Assembly: GCF_026015885.1 (NCBI RefSeq)
Contig: NZ_JAPDUG010000001.1
Location: forward strand, 620,001-684,000
Source: Halocynthiibacter sp. SDUM655004
GTDB taxonomy: Bacteria > Pseudomonadota > Alphaproteobacteria > Rhodobacterales > Rhodobacteraceae
Length of the DNA: 64,000 nucleotides
Direction: 5' to 3'
A program made the position numbers and the translations under genes. Of the stretch, positions 9,353 through 18,590 are shown piece after piece. The notes under the pieces are model-generated. The model worked only from the letters and a program-made list of their open reading frames with translations, ran no database searches and was not told the DNA's origin. The number at the start of each line of letters is the position of its first letter. The first letter of the stretch is position 1.

Positions 9353-10930
9353 CTATGAGACATCCTTGTAGTTGATCTCTTTCACGTCTGAATTCGGCGC
9401 GACTTTTGAGCGGCGCGCGATCAGGCGATTGAGCGCGTTGACATAGGCTTTGGCGCTGGCAACGACAGTGTCGGTATCAGCGGATTGGCCAGTGGCGATG
9501 TTGCCATCCTCTTCCATCCGCACGCTGACGGTGGCCTGCGCGTCTGTGCCTTCGGTTACGGCGTGAACCTGATAGAGTTGAAGATGCGCGCTGTGGTCAT
9601 AGAGAGCCTTAACAGCGTTGAAGGTGGCATCAACGGGGCCATCTCCGGTTGCGGTGACGGATTTCTCCTCACCGTCAATAGTGAGGGTCAACGCGGCCTC
9701 CTGCGGACCATCGGTGCCGCAAACCACGCGCAAGGATTTTACCTTGAGGTAGTCGTTCTGTTCGCTTGCGTCAGAGTCCCGCATGAGGGCGATGAGGTCA
9801 TCCTCGAAAATCTCTTTCTTGCGGTCGGCCAACTCTTTGAAACGAACGAACACATCCTTGAGTTGGTTGTCGGCCAATTCAAAGCCGAGATCCGCCAACT
9901 TCGAGCGCAATGCAGCGCGACCGGAGTGTTTGCCCATCACGATATTGGTTTCGGTGAGGCCCACGTCTTCGGGGCGCATGATCTCGAATGTCTCTGAGTT
10001 TTTGAGCATCCCGTCTTGGTGGATGCCGCTCTCATGTGCAAAAGCGTTCTTGCCAACGATGGCTTTGTTGTACTGCACAGCAAACCCAGAAACGGAGGCA
10101 ACGCGGCGGCTGATCTGCATGATCTTCTTGGCGTCGATCCCTGTTTGGTAGGGCATGATGTCATTGCGGACCTTGAGCGCCATCACCACCTCTTCGAGAG
10201 CGGTGTTGCCGGCCCGTTCGCCAAGGCCGTTGATCGTGCATTCGATCTGGCGGGCACCAGCTTCAACCGCGGCGAGGGAGTTGGCTGTCGCCATGCCGAG
10301 GTCGTTGTGACAGTGCGTCGCAAAGATGATCTCGTCAGCACCCGGCACATTCTCGATCAAGCGCCGGATGATGTCCGCACTCTCGCGCGGGGCGGTATAG
10401 CCCACAGTGTCAGGGATGTTGATTGTCGTCGCGCCTGCTTTGATCGCGATCTCTACCACACGGAAGAGATAGTCTTCCTCGGTGCGGGTCGCGTCCATCG
10501 GGGACCATTGCACGTTGTCACAGAGGTTGCGCGCATGGGTCACGGTTTCGTGGATGCGCTCCGCCATCTGGTCTTTGTTGAGTTTCGGGATGTCGCGGTG
10601 AAGTGGCGATGTTCCGATAAATGTGTGGATGCGTGGGCGAGCGGCGTGTTTGACGGCCTCCCAACAGCGATCGATATCTTTGAAGTTCGCACGGGCAAGG
10701 CCGCAAATCTGGGCGCTCTTTGCGCGGCGCGCAATCTCGCTTACGGCCGCGAAATCACCTTCTGATGCAATCGGGAAACCGGCCTCGATAATATCAACAC
10801 CCATATCGTCGAGCATCTCGGCAATTTCGAGTTTCTCGTCGTGGGTCATTGTTGCGCCGGGGCTTTGTTCGCCGTCGCGCAATGTGGTGTCAAAAATCAA
10901 GACGTGATCTTGTTTGGCTGTATCGGTCAT
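9353..10930 (-). CDS. leuA: 2-isopropylmalate synthase
   Basis: First committed enzyme of leucine synthesis, condensing acetyl-CoA with 2-oxoisovalerate in the cytosol. It has 525 residues, the long LeuA form. The N-terminal TIM barrel begins with DTTLRDGEQSPGATM and contains the metal-binding THCHNDLGMA segment and GERAGNTALEE. The C-terminal third is the LeuA regulatory domain that mediates leucine feedback inhibition. It is monocistronic, with a terminator behind it. Upstream lies a leader with a leucine-rich reading frame and alternative hairpins, suggesting control by leucyl-tRNA supply. Confidence 0.97.
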   Translation of the reverse strand: MTDTAKQDHVLIFDTTLRDGEQSPGATMTHDEKLEIAEMLDDMGVDIIEAGFPIASEGDFAAVSEIARRAKSAQICGLARANFKDIDRCWEAVKHAARPRIHTFIGTSPLHRDIPKLNKDQMAERIHETVTHARNLCDNVQWSPMDATRTEEDYLFRVVEIAIKAGATTINIPDTVGYTAPRESADIIRRLIENVPGADEIIFATHCHNDLGMATANSLAAVEAGARQIECTINGLGERAGNTALEEVVMALKVRNDIMPYQTGIDAKKIMQISRRVASVSGFAVQYNKAIVGKNAFAHESGIHQDGMLKNSETFEIMRPEDVGLTETNIVMGKHSGRAALRSKLADLGFELADNQLKDVFVRFKELADRKKEIFEDDLIALMRDSDASEQNDYLKVKSLRVVCGTDGPQEAALTLTIDGEEKSVTATGDGPVDATFNAVKALYDHSAHLQLYQVHAVTEGTDAQATVSVRMEEDGNIATGQSADTDTVVASAKAYVNALNRLIARRSKVAPNSDVKEINYKDVS

Positions 10931-10988
10931 TTTGAAATCTTTCTTATGTCTTAGCTGTGCTGGTTACGGGCGATTTGTTGCCCTCTCT

Positions 10989-11040
10989 TGGCGCGGTGTC
11001 CTCCCCTGAGCGCTCGCGCCAGAAATGGCACGCTCAGAGG
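10989..11040 (-). promoter_or_regulatory. Alternative hairpins in the leuA leader (attenuator-like)
   Basis: Two mutually exclusive stems can be drawn on the minus strand. CTGAGCG (11031-11037) pairs with CGCTCAG (11006-11012), enclosing a smaller GCCA/TGGC stem. TGGCGCG (11015-11021) can instead pair with CGCGCCA (10989-10995). The first arm overlaps the last codons of the leader peptide, so a ribosome stalled on the leucine codons would choose between them. There is no clear U-run, so termination might be Rho-dependent or control might act on translation. Confidence 0.5.
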
Positions 11041-11129
11041 CAGCTAAGTAGCAGCAGTGCGCATAGGCCAGCGCCACGACCGGAAACCGGCGCGGCTGCA
11101 ATAAGAGACATATGTGCGTTTGCGTTCAT
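11034..11129 (-). CDS. leuA leader peptide (leucine-rich attenuation peptide)
   Basis: A 31-codon reading frame beginning with ATG at 11129 and ending at TGA 11034, about 100 bp before leuA. Its last eight residues read ALLLLSCL, so five leucine codons fall in the final seven positions, of mixed type (CTG, CTG, CTA, CTT, CTC), with one further leucine codon (CTA) three positions before this run. That is the hallmark of a transcription-attenuation leader. An in-frame ATG at 11141 would give 35 residues. No Shine-Dalgarno sequence precedes 11129. A TATGAT at 11142-11137 would place the transcript start almost on this ATG, i.e. a leaderless leader peptide, as known for trpL of Sinorhizobium. The function is inferred from codon content, position and RNA pairing. 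Confidence 0.65.
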   Translation of the reverse strand: MNANAHMSLIAAAPVSGRGAGLCALLLLSCL

Positions 11130-11136
11130 GGGCGCG

Positions 11137-11142
11137 ATCATA
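11137..11142 (-). promoter_or_regulatory. Putative -10 element for the leuA leader transcript
   Basis: TATGAT on the minus strand, 8 bp before the leader peptide ATG at 11129. No convincing -35 is visible (the area is a pyrimidine run), so this assignment is tentative. Confidence 0.3.
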
Positions 11143-11169
11143 CGCAGCCCGCCTCGAAAGAAAAGAGGA

Positions 11170-11191
11170 TTTTCGCAACAAACCGCGAAAA
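11170..11191 (-). terminator. Terminator of the MORN-repeat gene
   Basis: Stem TTTTCGC/GCGAAAA with an 8-nt loop, 17 bp beyond the MORN gene stop, followed on the minus strand by a pyrimidine tract TCCTCTTTTCTTTC. Confidence 0.55.
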
Positions 11192-11207
11192 GGTAGATTT
11201 TCAGTAT

Positions 11208-12725
11208 CTAGCCGTCGTTTGCCGGGGCTTCGGGTGTTGCGGAGTCTTTGGTGTCTGGCGCTGGGTCTGTCTCGTTGGCTTCGGTGCTGTCTTCGGTGCC
11301 ATCGGTTAATGCACCGTTGCGCCAGATTCCCTCTTTTTCCTCGCCACTGGCAAAGGCCATCGTGCCCTTACCTGCACGTTTCCCTTGTTTGAACTCACCA
11401 GTGTATACATCTCCATTGGCATATGTGGCGACGCCTTCGCCGTCGATCTGGCCATCTTTCCATTGACCGAAATACTTGAACCCGTCCGGCATCGTGATTT
11501 CGCCGATGCCTTCGCGCTTGTTGTTTACGAACGCGCCTTCATAGATCGAACCATCCGCATATTTCGTGGTGCCTTCGCCGTGACGTTGGCCATTTTCCCA
11601 AGCCCCCGCGTATTCATAGCCGCTTGAATAGGTGATTTTGCCGATTCCATGGTACTGGGCGTTTTTGAACCCGCCTTCATAGACCATGCCGCTTGATTGA
11701 GTTGCGCGGCCTTCGCCTTCGATGACGCCCGCTTTCCATCCGCCCTCATAGGTTCCCCCGTCGGCATATGTGATTTTTCCGGTTCCATCGGGCAAACCAG
11801 CCGCGAAAGTGCCTGTATAGACCGCACCATCAGGGTATGTGATTTCGCCTTCGCCTTCGATTTTGCCGTTTACCCAGTTGCCGACGTATTTATACCCGTC
11901 CGCCCCGTTGAATGTGCCTTGGCCGTGGCGTTCGTCATTGGTGAACTGGCCTTCATAAACATCGCCGTTCGCATAGGTGACTTTGCCCGAGCCCGCGCGT
12001 TTGCCATTTTCGAATTGGCCGGTGTAGACATCGCCATTTGATTGGGTCAGCACGCCTTCGCCGTGAAATTGTTCGTTGAGCCATCCGCCCACATAAGAAA
12101 GCCCGTCTTCCATCACGAGTTTGCCGGAGCCGCTGCGGGTGCCGTTTACAACGTCGCCCTTATAGGTTGCGCCGCCGGGAAATGTGATTTCGGCCTGACC
12201 TTCTTTGACCCCGTCAACCCACTCTCCAGCATAGATATAGCCGTTGGGGCTCTCGAGCGTCCCAACGCCGTGGTGTAGCCCGCCTTTGAACCCACCCTGA
12301 TAGGTCGTACCGTTTGCATAGGTCACGATGCCATTGCCGGTAATCTCGCCATCAAGCCAGTCGCCCTCATAGACACCGCCATCGGCAAAAGTCATTTTGC
12401 CAAACCCATGCGGCTCGCCTTGGTCGAACTGTCCTTCATAGACAGCGCCGCCAGGGAACTCGGCTTTGCCACGCCCTTTTATCTGCCCTTCGACCCATTC
12501 GCCCTCATAGCGATAGCCGTTAGGCAGCGTATAGGTGCCGCGCCCGTGTTGTTTGCCGTCTTGAAACGTGCCTTCATAGACGCCGCCATTGTCGTATTCT
12601 TTGGTTAGAGTGTCCTGCGCGAATGCCATAGACCCGAGCAAAATGAGTGCGCTTGTGCCGAAACCGAGGGCAAGCGTCTTTGCCGTGGTTTGTGTTTCGG
12701 CCTTGACTAGTATCGCTTTTGGCAC
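11208..12725 (-). CDS. Exported MORN-repeat protein
   Basis: Protein of 505 residues. A hydrophobic segment near residues 17-35 ends in AFAQD and looks like a signal peptide, so the protein is probably periplasmic or surface-exposed. From about residue 40 to 470 it consists of back-to-back 23-residue MORN repeats. I count 18 with the core Y-x-G-x-[FW] and one degenerate copy (EKEGIW). The C-terminus is an acidic, Thr/Pro/Ala-rich tail. The start is a GTG at 12725. MORN arrays form extended beta-sheet rods used for lipid or protein contacts, but the function here is unknown. It is transcribed alone and away from nadE. Confidence 0.88.
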   Translation of the reverse strand: MPKAILVKAETQTTAKTLALGFGTSALILLGSMAFAQDTLTKEYDNGGVYEGTFQDGKQHGRGTYTLPNGYRYEGEWVEGQIKGRGKAEFPGGAVYEGQFDQGEPHGFGKMTFADGGVYEGDWLDGEITGNGIVTYANGTTYQGGFKGGLHHGVGTLESPNGYIYAGEWVDGVKEGQAEITFPGGATYKGDVVNGTRSGSGKLVMEDGLSYVGGWLNEQFHGEGVLTQSNGDVYTGQFENGKRAGSGKVTYANGDVYEGQFTNDERHGQGTFNGADGYKYVGNWVNGKIEGEGEITYPDGAVYTGTFAAGLPDGTGKITYADGGTYEGGWKAGVIEGEGRATQSSGMVYEGGFKNAQYHGIGKITYSSGYEYAGAWENGQRHGEGTTKYADGSIYEGAFVNNKREGIGEITMPDGFKYFGQWKDGQIDGEGVATYANGDVYTGEFKQGKRAGKGTMAFASGEEKEGIWRNGALTDGTEDSTEANETDPAPDTKDSATPEAPANDG

Positions 12726-12902
12726 CGTAACCCCCGAGAATCCAACGAAATGCTATGGCAGCTTATGGGACAGAATTTGGGGTGACAACGCTTTTGCGTT
12801 CACAAGCAGTTAATGAGCGTCTAATTACCTGTGCCCCCTTTCCCTTGGGCAGGGGCTTGGGTAGATAACTTCGGTAAACGTATCGAGAGGACAGGACAGC
12901 TC

Positions 12903-14555
12903 GTGACATTTCGATTAACTCTGGCGCAGCTTAACCCCACTGTTGGGGATATCAACGGAAATATCGCCAAAGCGCGCGCCGCTTGGGAAGAAGCCCGCGC
13001 CGCCAAAGCTGATATGCTGGCCCTGCCGGAAATGTTCTCTGTTGGCTATCAAACGCAGGATCTTGTGCGCAAACCCGCGTTTTTTCGCGATGCGATGGCG
13101 GCCATCGAAGGTTTGGCCAAAGACTGTGCGGATGGGCCGGTCATCGGGATTGGCGGTCCGTACTTTGATGGCGAAAAGCTGTTTAACGCCTATTACATTC
13201 TTTCGGGTGGTGTGATCGCGCATCGGGCGCTCAAAACCAAATTGCCGAATGAAACCGTGTTTGACGAAAAGCGGCTGTTTGCAGCCGGAGAGGTTGGCGC
13301 TCCCTATCAAGTTGGGCCGCTCAAGATCGGCAGCCCGATTTGCGAGGATTCATGGCACCATGGCGTTGCCGAAAGTTTGGCGGCGCAGGGCGCGGAAATC
13401 CTGCTGGTACCTAATGGATCCCCTTATTATCGCGATAAATTCCCAACGCGCCTTGAGCGGATGCGCGCTCGAGTGAACAACACGGGTTTACCGCTTGTTT
13501 ACCTGAATATGGTTGGCGGACAGGACGATCAGGTTTTTGACGGTTCAAGTTTCACCCTCGGTTCGGATGGTGCGCTTGTGGATCGGATGGGCGTATTTGC
13601 CGAAGAGCTACGCCACCTCGATTTTAAAAAGGGTGAAAACGGTTGGAGCGTTGTGAACGGCGAAGTCGCGCCGCGCCCTGATGCTTGGGAGCAAGACTAT
13701 CACGTGATGGTGCTCTCGCTGCGCGATTATATGGCCAAGACGGGGTTCAAAAAGGTTCTGTTTGGGTTGTCCGGCGGAATCGACTCTGCGATTGTTGCGA
13801 CGATCGCCGTGGACGCGCTGGGCGCGGAGAACGTGCGCTGTGTTATGTTGCCCAGTGAATATACGTCGCAAGGGTCGCTTGATGATGCGGAGGCCGTGGC
13901 GAAGAACCTTGGGTGTCACTATGACTATGTGCCAATTGCCGAGGGGCGCGCCGCGATTACAAATACGCTCGCGCCGTTCTTTGAGGGGATGGAACCGGGC
14001 CTGACCGAGGAAAACATCCAATCGCGACTACGTGGGCTTCTTCTCATGGCGATGAGCAACAAGTTCGGCGAGATGCTCCTGACGACGGGCAACAAAAGCG
14101 AAGTCGCTGTGGGCTATGCCACGATCTATGGCGATATGGCGGGCGGCTATAACCCGATCAAGGACCTTTATAAAACCCGTGTGTTTGAGCAGTGTCGCTG
14201 GCGTAACGCCAATCACCGTGACTGGATGAAGGGGCCAGAAGGCGAAGTTATCCCTGTCTCAATCATTGATAAGCCACCAAGCGCCGAACTTCGACCTGAT
14301 CAGAAAGACGAAGACAGCCTACCGCCCTATGAGGTTCTGGATGCAATCTTGCACGGGCTGGTGGATGAGGATTTGTCTGTGGCTGATCTGGTTGCGCAAG
14401 GGTTTGAGCGCGAAACCGTGAAGCGGGTGGAACATCTGATCTATATCTCAGAGTACAAGCGCTTTCAGTCCGCCCCCGGTGCGCGGTTGACCAAAGGCGC
14501 GTTCTGGCTTGATCGTCGCTACCCGATTGTGAACCGCTGGCGCGACGGCTCCTAA
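12903..14555 (+). CDS. nadE: Glutamine-dependent NAD+ synthetase
   Basis: Last enzyme of NAD synthesis: amidates nicotinate adenine dinucleotide using glutamine-derived ammonia and ATP. It has 550 residues in two domains. The N-terminal nitrilase-type glutaminase has the triad Glu43 (LPEMF), Lys113 (LKTKLPNE) and Cys147 (PICEDSWH). The C-terminal synthetase carries the ATP-binding SGGIDS loop near residue 285. The GTG at 12903 is chosen because GAGAGGACAGGACAG lies just upstream and the protein then begins at the family-typical point. The glutaminase domain makes it independent of free ammonia. Confidence 0.95.
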   Translation: MTFRLTLAQLNPTVGDINGNIAKARAAWEEARAAKADMLALPEMFSVGYQTQDLVRKPAFFRDAMAAIEGLAKDCADGPVIGIGGPYFDGEKLFNAYYILSGGVIAHRALKTKLPNETVFDEKRLFAAGEVGAPYQVGPLKIGSPICEDSWHHGVAESLAAQGAEILLVPNGSPYYRDKFPTRLERMRARVNNTGLPLVYLNMVGGQDDQVFDGSSFTLGSDGALVDRMGVFAEELRHLDFKKGENGWSVVNGEVAPRPDAWEQDYHVMVLSLRDYMAKTGFKKVLFGLSGGIDSAIVATIAVDALGAENVRCVMLPSEYTSQGSLDDAEAVAKNLGCHYDYVPIAEGRAAITNTLAPFFEGMEPGLTEENIQSRLRGLLLMAMSNKFGEMLLTTGNKSEVAVGYATIYGDMAGGYNPIKDLYKTRVFEQCRWRNANHRDWMKGPEGEVIPVSIIDKPPSAELRPDQKDEDSLPPYEVLDAILHGLVDEDLSVADLVAQGFERETVKRVEHLIYISEYKRFQSAPGARLTKGAFWLDRRYPIVNRWRDGS

Positions 14556-14615
14556 GCCAGAAAAGCCTTGCCACTGACGTTCGGTCTGCGAAAACTGAGC
14601 GCTAGGAGGTGCGCC

Positions 14616-15041
14616 ATGGCCAACAAGACCCAACCCACCGAACAGGACGTTCACGCCTATCTTGCAGCGATTGAACACGAGGGCAAACGCGCGGATGCGC
14701 TCAAGCTGAATGATATATTCAAGCGTGTCACTGGATATAATCCGGTGATGTGGGGCGAGGCGATTGTTGGCTACGGGCAATACCACTATCGCTATGAAAG
14801 TGGGCGAGAAGGGGACTTCTTGGCAACGGGCTTTGCCCCACGTAAGGCAAATTTCTCTGTCTACATCATGCCCGGTTATAGCGACTTTGGCGATATTCTT
14901 GCGCGGCTTGGCAAGCATAAACTCGGCAAGGCGTGTCTCTATTTCAATAAGCTGTCGGATATCGATACGGATGTGCTTGAGGAGTTGATCGGTGCGGGTC
15001 TGCGCGATCTTGAGGGTCACTGGCCCGTTAAGCCGACATAA
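14616..15041 (+). CDS. DUF1801 family protein
   Basis: Small cytosolic protein of 141 residues with the DUF1801 (YdhG-like) fold. The recognisable core is VMWGEAIVGYGQYHYRY, followed by FSVYIMPGY and LGKHKLGKACLYF. The start is fixed by a perfect AGGAGG at 14604-14609. The family has no agreed biochemical function. It lies 60 bp after nadE and 79 bp before gltX. Confidence 0.8.
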   Translation: MANKTQPTEQDVHAYLAAIEHEGKRADALKLNDIFKRVTGYNPVMWGEAIVGYGQYHYRYESGREGDFLATGFAPRKANFSVYIMPGYSDFGDILARLGKHKLGKACLYFNKLSDIDTDVLEELIGAGLRDLEGHWPVKPT

Positions 15042-15120
15042 ACGCGGGAAATCCTGCGGGTTACTTGCCTGCCGTCGCAGGGCAGCGTAAGAGGGGCCAA
15101 ACCATCCAAGAGGCCCTGCC

Positions 15121-16443
15121 ATGACAACCACCCGCTTTGCCCCAAGCCCGACAGGCTATATCCATATCGGGAACCTTCGGACCGCGCTTTTCAACTATTT
15201 GATCGCGCGCGCTCAAGGTGGTGAGTTTATCCTGCGGATTGACGATACCGATCCGGAGCGAAGCAAGGAAGAATATGTCGAGGCCATCAAAGAAGACCTC
15301 ACATGGCTTGGCCTAACGTGGGATCGGATCGAGCGCCAGTCCACACGGCTTGAGCGCTACGAAGAAGCCGCAGAGCAGCTGCGCAAAGATGGGCGGTTTT
15401 ACGAGTGTTTTGAAACACCTGTGGAGCTTGATCTCAAGCGTAAGAAACAACTTAACATGGGCAAGCCGCCGGTTTACGACCGTTCGGCGCTAAAGCTGTC
15501 CGAAGCCGAGAAAGACGCTTTGCGCGCGGAGCGTGGCGGCCATTGGCGGTTCAAGCTCGATCAGGAACGTATTGAGTGGCATGACGGCATTCTTGGCGAT
15601 CTGTCGATTGATGCGGCCAGCGTGTCTGATCCTGTTCTCATCCGTGGTGACGGGCAGTTCCTTTATACGCTCGCGTCGGTTTGTGACGATATTGATTTTG
15701 GTGTGACCGATGTTGTGCGCGGCAGCGACCACGTGACCAACACCGCCACACAAATCCAGATCATCGAAGCACTTGGCGGCAAGGTTCCAAACTTCGCGCA
15801 CCATTCGCTTTTGACGGGCCCGCAGGGCGAGGCGCTGTCAAAACGGCTCGGCACATTGGCGCTTCGTGATCTGCGCGCACAAGGGATTGCCCCAATGGCG
15901 ATCTTGAGCTTGATGGCGCGGCTTGGCTCTAGCGACCCTGTTGAACTGCGCACAGAAATGGATGACCTGATCAAAGGTTTTGACCTGAGCAAATTCGGGT
16001 CTGCGCCAACCAAATTCGACGTTGAAGACCTCAAACCTCTGACCGCGCGCGTTCTGGCCGAGCAGCCCTTTGCCGATGTCGCCGATCAAATCGCGGCACT
16101 TGGCGTTCCGGACGATCAGGCAGAAGCGTTTTGGGAGGCTACGCGCCAGAACATCTCGACCATGGCTGATCTTGAAGGCTGGTGGACTCTGTTCCGCGAT
16201 GGTGCGGACCCTGTGATTGATACGGATGACGCGGAATTCGTTACCGAGGCGCTCGCGCTTCTGCCGGATGGTCCATATGACGCGACAAGCTGGAAAGAGT
16301 GGACCACCGCCGTTAAATCAGCGACAGGTCGCAAAGGGCGGGGGCTTTTCATGCCGCTGCGCAAGGCTCTGACTGGGATGGAACACGGACCAGATATGAG
16401 CGCGGTGCTGCCGCTGCTTCAGGTGATCCGCGCCAAAGGCTAG
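15121..16443 (+). CDS. gltX: Glutamyl-tRNA synthetase
   Basis: Class I aminoacyl-tRNA synthetase charging tRNA with glutamate, 440 residues, the length usual for the shorter of the two GltX types found in many alphaproteobacteria. The HIGH signature is HIGN in PTGYIHIGNLRTALF and the KMSKS loop is LSKRLG. The C-terminal anticodon-binding domain is present. Organisms of this group often carry two gltX genes, one acting on tRNA-Gln; which one this is cannot be told from the window. Confidence 0.95.
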   Translation: MTTTRFAPSPTGYIHIGNLRTALFNYLIARAQGGEFILRIDDTDPERSKEEYVEAIKEDLTWLGLTWDRIERQSTRLERYEEAAEQLRKDGRFYECFETPVELDLKRKKQLNMGKPPVYDRSALKLSEAEKDALRAERGGHWRFKLDQERIEWHDGILGDLSIDAASVSDPVLIRGDGQFLYTLASVCDDIDFGVTDVVRGSDHVTNTATQIQIIEALGGKVPNFAHHSLLTGPQGEALSKRLGTLALRDLRAQGIAPMAILSLMARLGSSDPVELRTEMDDLIKGFDLSKFGSAPTKFDVEDLKPLTARVLAEQPFADVADQIAALGVPDDQAEAFWEATRQNISTMADLEGWWTLFRDGADPVIDTDDAEFVTEALALLPDGPYDATSWKEWTTAVKSATGRKGRGLFMPLRKALTGMEHGPDMSAVLPLLQVIRAKG

Positions 16444-16548
16444 ATCGCGCGACCGTTTTTGCGGTTCCCATTCGGGTTTTCGTCGCTATAGTCAGCCTTC
16501 CTGCACATGTGCCCGCGTGTATTTCTGCGCGGCGATCAGGGAGGTTGC

Positions 16549-17970
16549 ATGTCAAATTCCGAACCCGCCAAACCCGCGAACGCGCAGGCTAAGTTCCTAA
16601 CCGGCAATCTATTTCGACATGTCACTGTCATGTCGCTCACCGCGTCTATTGGGTTGATGGCGGTGTTCATTGTTGATTTCGTCGACATGATATTCATCTC
16701 GATGCTGGGCAAAGCCGAGCTTGCCGCCGCTGTGGGATATGCGGGCGCGATCCTGTTTTTCACCAGTTCTTTCGGCATTGGCATGTCCATCGCCGCGGGA
16801 GCGCTGGTCGCCCGTGCTTTGGGGCAGGGCGACGAGGATATGGCGCGCCGCCGCGCAACAACCTCGCTGTTTTATGGGGTTTTGTTCGGAAGTGTCTTTG
16901 CTGCGACGGTCTGGATATTCGTACCGACGCTCGCGGGGTGGATGGGGGCAAAAGGCGATGTCTTGCCGCTCACGGTATCCTACCTGCGTATTATCGTGCC
17001 AAGCCTGCCGCTGCTGCTTGTTGGCATGGTTGGCGGTGCGATTTTGCGGGCGCATGGCGATGCCAAACGCGCGATGTTTGCGACCATTCTTGGCGGCGTT
17101 GTTAACGCAGTGCTCGATCCCATCCTGATCTTCGGGCTTGATCTGGAACTGACGGGCGCAGCGCTTGCTTCGGTGGCGGCGCGAATAGCGATTGCCAGCT
17201 ATGCGCTGATCCCGATTTATAAACACTATGGCGGCCTGCAAAAGCCAACTTCAGAGGAGTTCGCGCTTGATTTTCGGGCGATTTATACGCTTGCAGTTCC
17301 TGCGGTTCTGACACAGCTTTCAACGCCCATCGGACAGGCCTATGTGACACGCGCGATGGCCGAATATGGAGAGGATGCCGTCGCCGGAATGGCGGTGGTG
17401 TCGCGGATGGTACCGATTGCTTTCGGTGTGATTTTCGCGCTCTCAGGGGCCATCGGACCGATCATCGGCCAAAACTATGGCGCGCAATTGCATGACCGCG
17501 TGCAGCGGGCCTTCAAAGATGGGCTGCTGTTTATCGCGGGCTACGTGCTGATTGTGGCGCTGATCCTCTTTGCGCTGCGCGGCCCTGTGCTTGCACTATT
17601 CCGTGCGGATGGGGTGACGGCGGATATTATCTTGCTGTTCTGCGGGCCTTTGGCGCTCTTGTGGTTCTTCAACGGGGTGATTTTCGTGGCGAACGCGTCC
17701 TTTAACAACCTTGGCCACCCGTTCTATTCCACCATGGTAAACTGGGGCCGGAACACACTTGGGACGATCCCGTTCGTGATATTCGGCAGCATGTTATACG
17801 GGGCCGAAGGGGTGCTGATTGGACAGGCGATTGGCGGCGTCGTCTTTGCGGCGATTGCACTTGTGTTGGTGGCGCGGGTCATGCGCGACATCCGCGCCGA
17901 AAAACCGGTTGCTCCAGAGGCGTTTCGAAGCCAGAGCCGCTGGATGTCTCTGTTTAGTTTCCGGCGTTGA
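16549..17970 (+). CDS. MATE-family efflux transporter
   Basis: Twelve-helix cation/drug antiporter of the MATE family, 473 residues, starting at the ATG 16549 behind a GGGAGG site. The typical N-terminal segment VDFVDMIFISMLGKAELAAA is visible, with two homologous halves of six helices. Such proteins export organic cations in exchange for Na+ or H+; the substrate is unknown. Its end overlaps the convergent cyclotransferase gene by 17 bp. Confidence 0.9.
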   Translation: MSNSEPAKPANAQAKFLTGNLFRHVTVMSLTASIGLMAVFIVDFVDMIFISMLGKAELAAAVGYAGAILFFTSSFGIGMSIAAGALVARALGQGDEDMARRRATTSLFYGVLFGSVFAATVWIFVPTLAGWMGAKGDVLPLTVSYLRIIVPSLPLLLVGMVGGAILRAHGDAKRAMFATILGGVVNAVLDPILIFGLDLELTGAALASVAARIAIASYALIPIYKHYGGLQKPTSEEFALDFRAIYTLAVPAVLTQLSTPIGQAYVTRAMAEYGEDAVAGMAVVSRMVPIAFGVIFALSGAIGPIIGQNYGAQLHDRVQRAFKDGLLFIAGYVLIVALILFALRGPVLALFRADGVTADIILLFCGPLALLWFFNGVIFVANASFNNLGHPFYSTMVNWGRNTLGTIPFVIFGSMLYGAEGVLIGQAIGGVVFAAIALVLVARVMRDIRAEKPVAPEAFRSQSRWMSLFSFRR

Positions 17971-18508
17971 CCTTGGCCACATAAGCATCAACCAATGCGG
18001 TTTCTGAGGGGCTCAACTCTTGGGCGCGCGGATACTTGGGCGCGAGGCGGTCATTTAGAATGGGAATATCCCAGCCATCTGTTGTGGCAAAGAAATCCGC
18101 AACGCCCTCCTCGCCGAATTCACGCAAATACCCCTGAACCACAACGTCGAGATAACTGAGCAGAATGCCTGGTCCTTCGTCTGCATCAAACGGCTCTTGC
18201 TCGGGAACGGCATAGATCGCGATTTCGGGTGTGAACGCTAGCGGGTGGCGCACAGCGTCGGTGACATGTCGATTGTATCCGCTTTCGCGCTCATCAAGGG
18301 CCGCCCAGTCCGCGCCGGGAACTTCGGCGATTAATCCGTCAATGCTGCTCTCGTCACATCTGATCGCCGTCAAAAGCGAGACGGGATGATGCGGTGTGAA
18401 GCGCCACGTGCGCCGCCAGCCGGTAACATGGGCGCGATGGGCGTTGGTGTAGGTGTGGGTCGATTGGTTCACGAGCGAACCATAGCCAAAGAAGAAAGGG
18501 TTTTTCAT
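17954..18508 (-). CDS. Gamma-glutamylcyclotransferase-like protein
   Basis: Cytosolic protein of 184 residues with the AIG2/GGCT fold. The substrate-binding YGSL motif is at the N-terminus (FFFGYGSLVN) and the catalytic acidic residue is expected in the DERESGYNR segment. The ATG at 18508 puts YGSL about ten residues from the start, as in the family. Related enzymes release 5-oxoproline from gamma-glutamyl peptides or glutathione; the exact substrate is not known. Confidence 0.85.
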   Translation of the reverse strand: MKNPFFFGYGSLVNQSTHTYTNAHRAHVTGWRRTWRFTPHHPVSLLTAIRCDESSIDGLIAEVPGADWAALDERESGYNRHVTDAVRHPLAFTPEIAIYAVPEQEPFDADEGPGILLSYLDVVVQGYLREFGEEGVADFFATTDGWDIPILNDRLAPKYPRAQELSPSETALVDAYVAKVNAGN

Positions 18509-18547
18509 GTAACCGGATTTAACCTGTATACCGGCGAATACAACCCC

Positions 18548-18576
18548 TTGCCCAAAAGCGCACAGGTGGGTACATA
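18548..18576 (+). promoter_or_regulatory. Putative promoter of the gcv operon
   Basis: TTGCCC and TACATA separated by 17 bp, with the predicted transcript start a few bases before the riboswitch. Reasonable match and position; untested. Confidence 0.5.
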
Positions 18577-18590
18577 ATGCGACATCCAAG

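Noticed and set aside
11240-12600. Apparent 69-bp DNA periodicity
   Set aside because: Caused by the 23-residue MORN repeats of the encoded protein, not by a satellite or CRISPR array.
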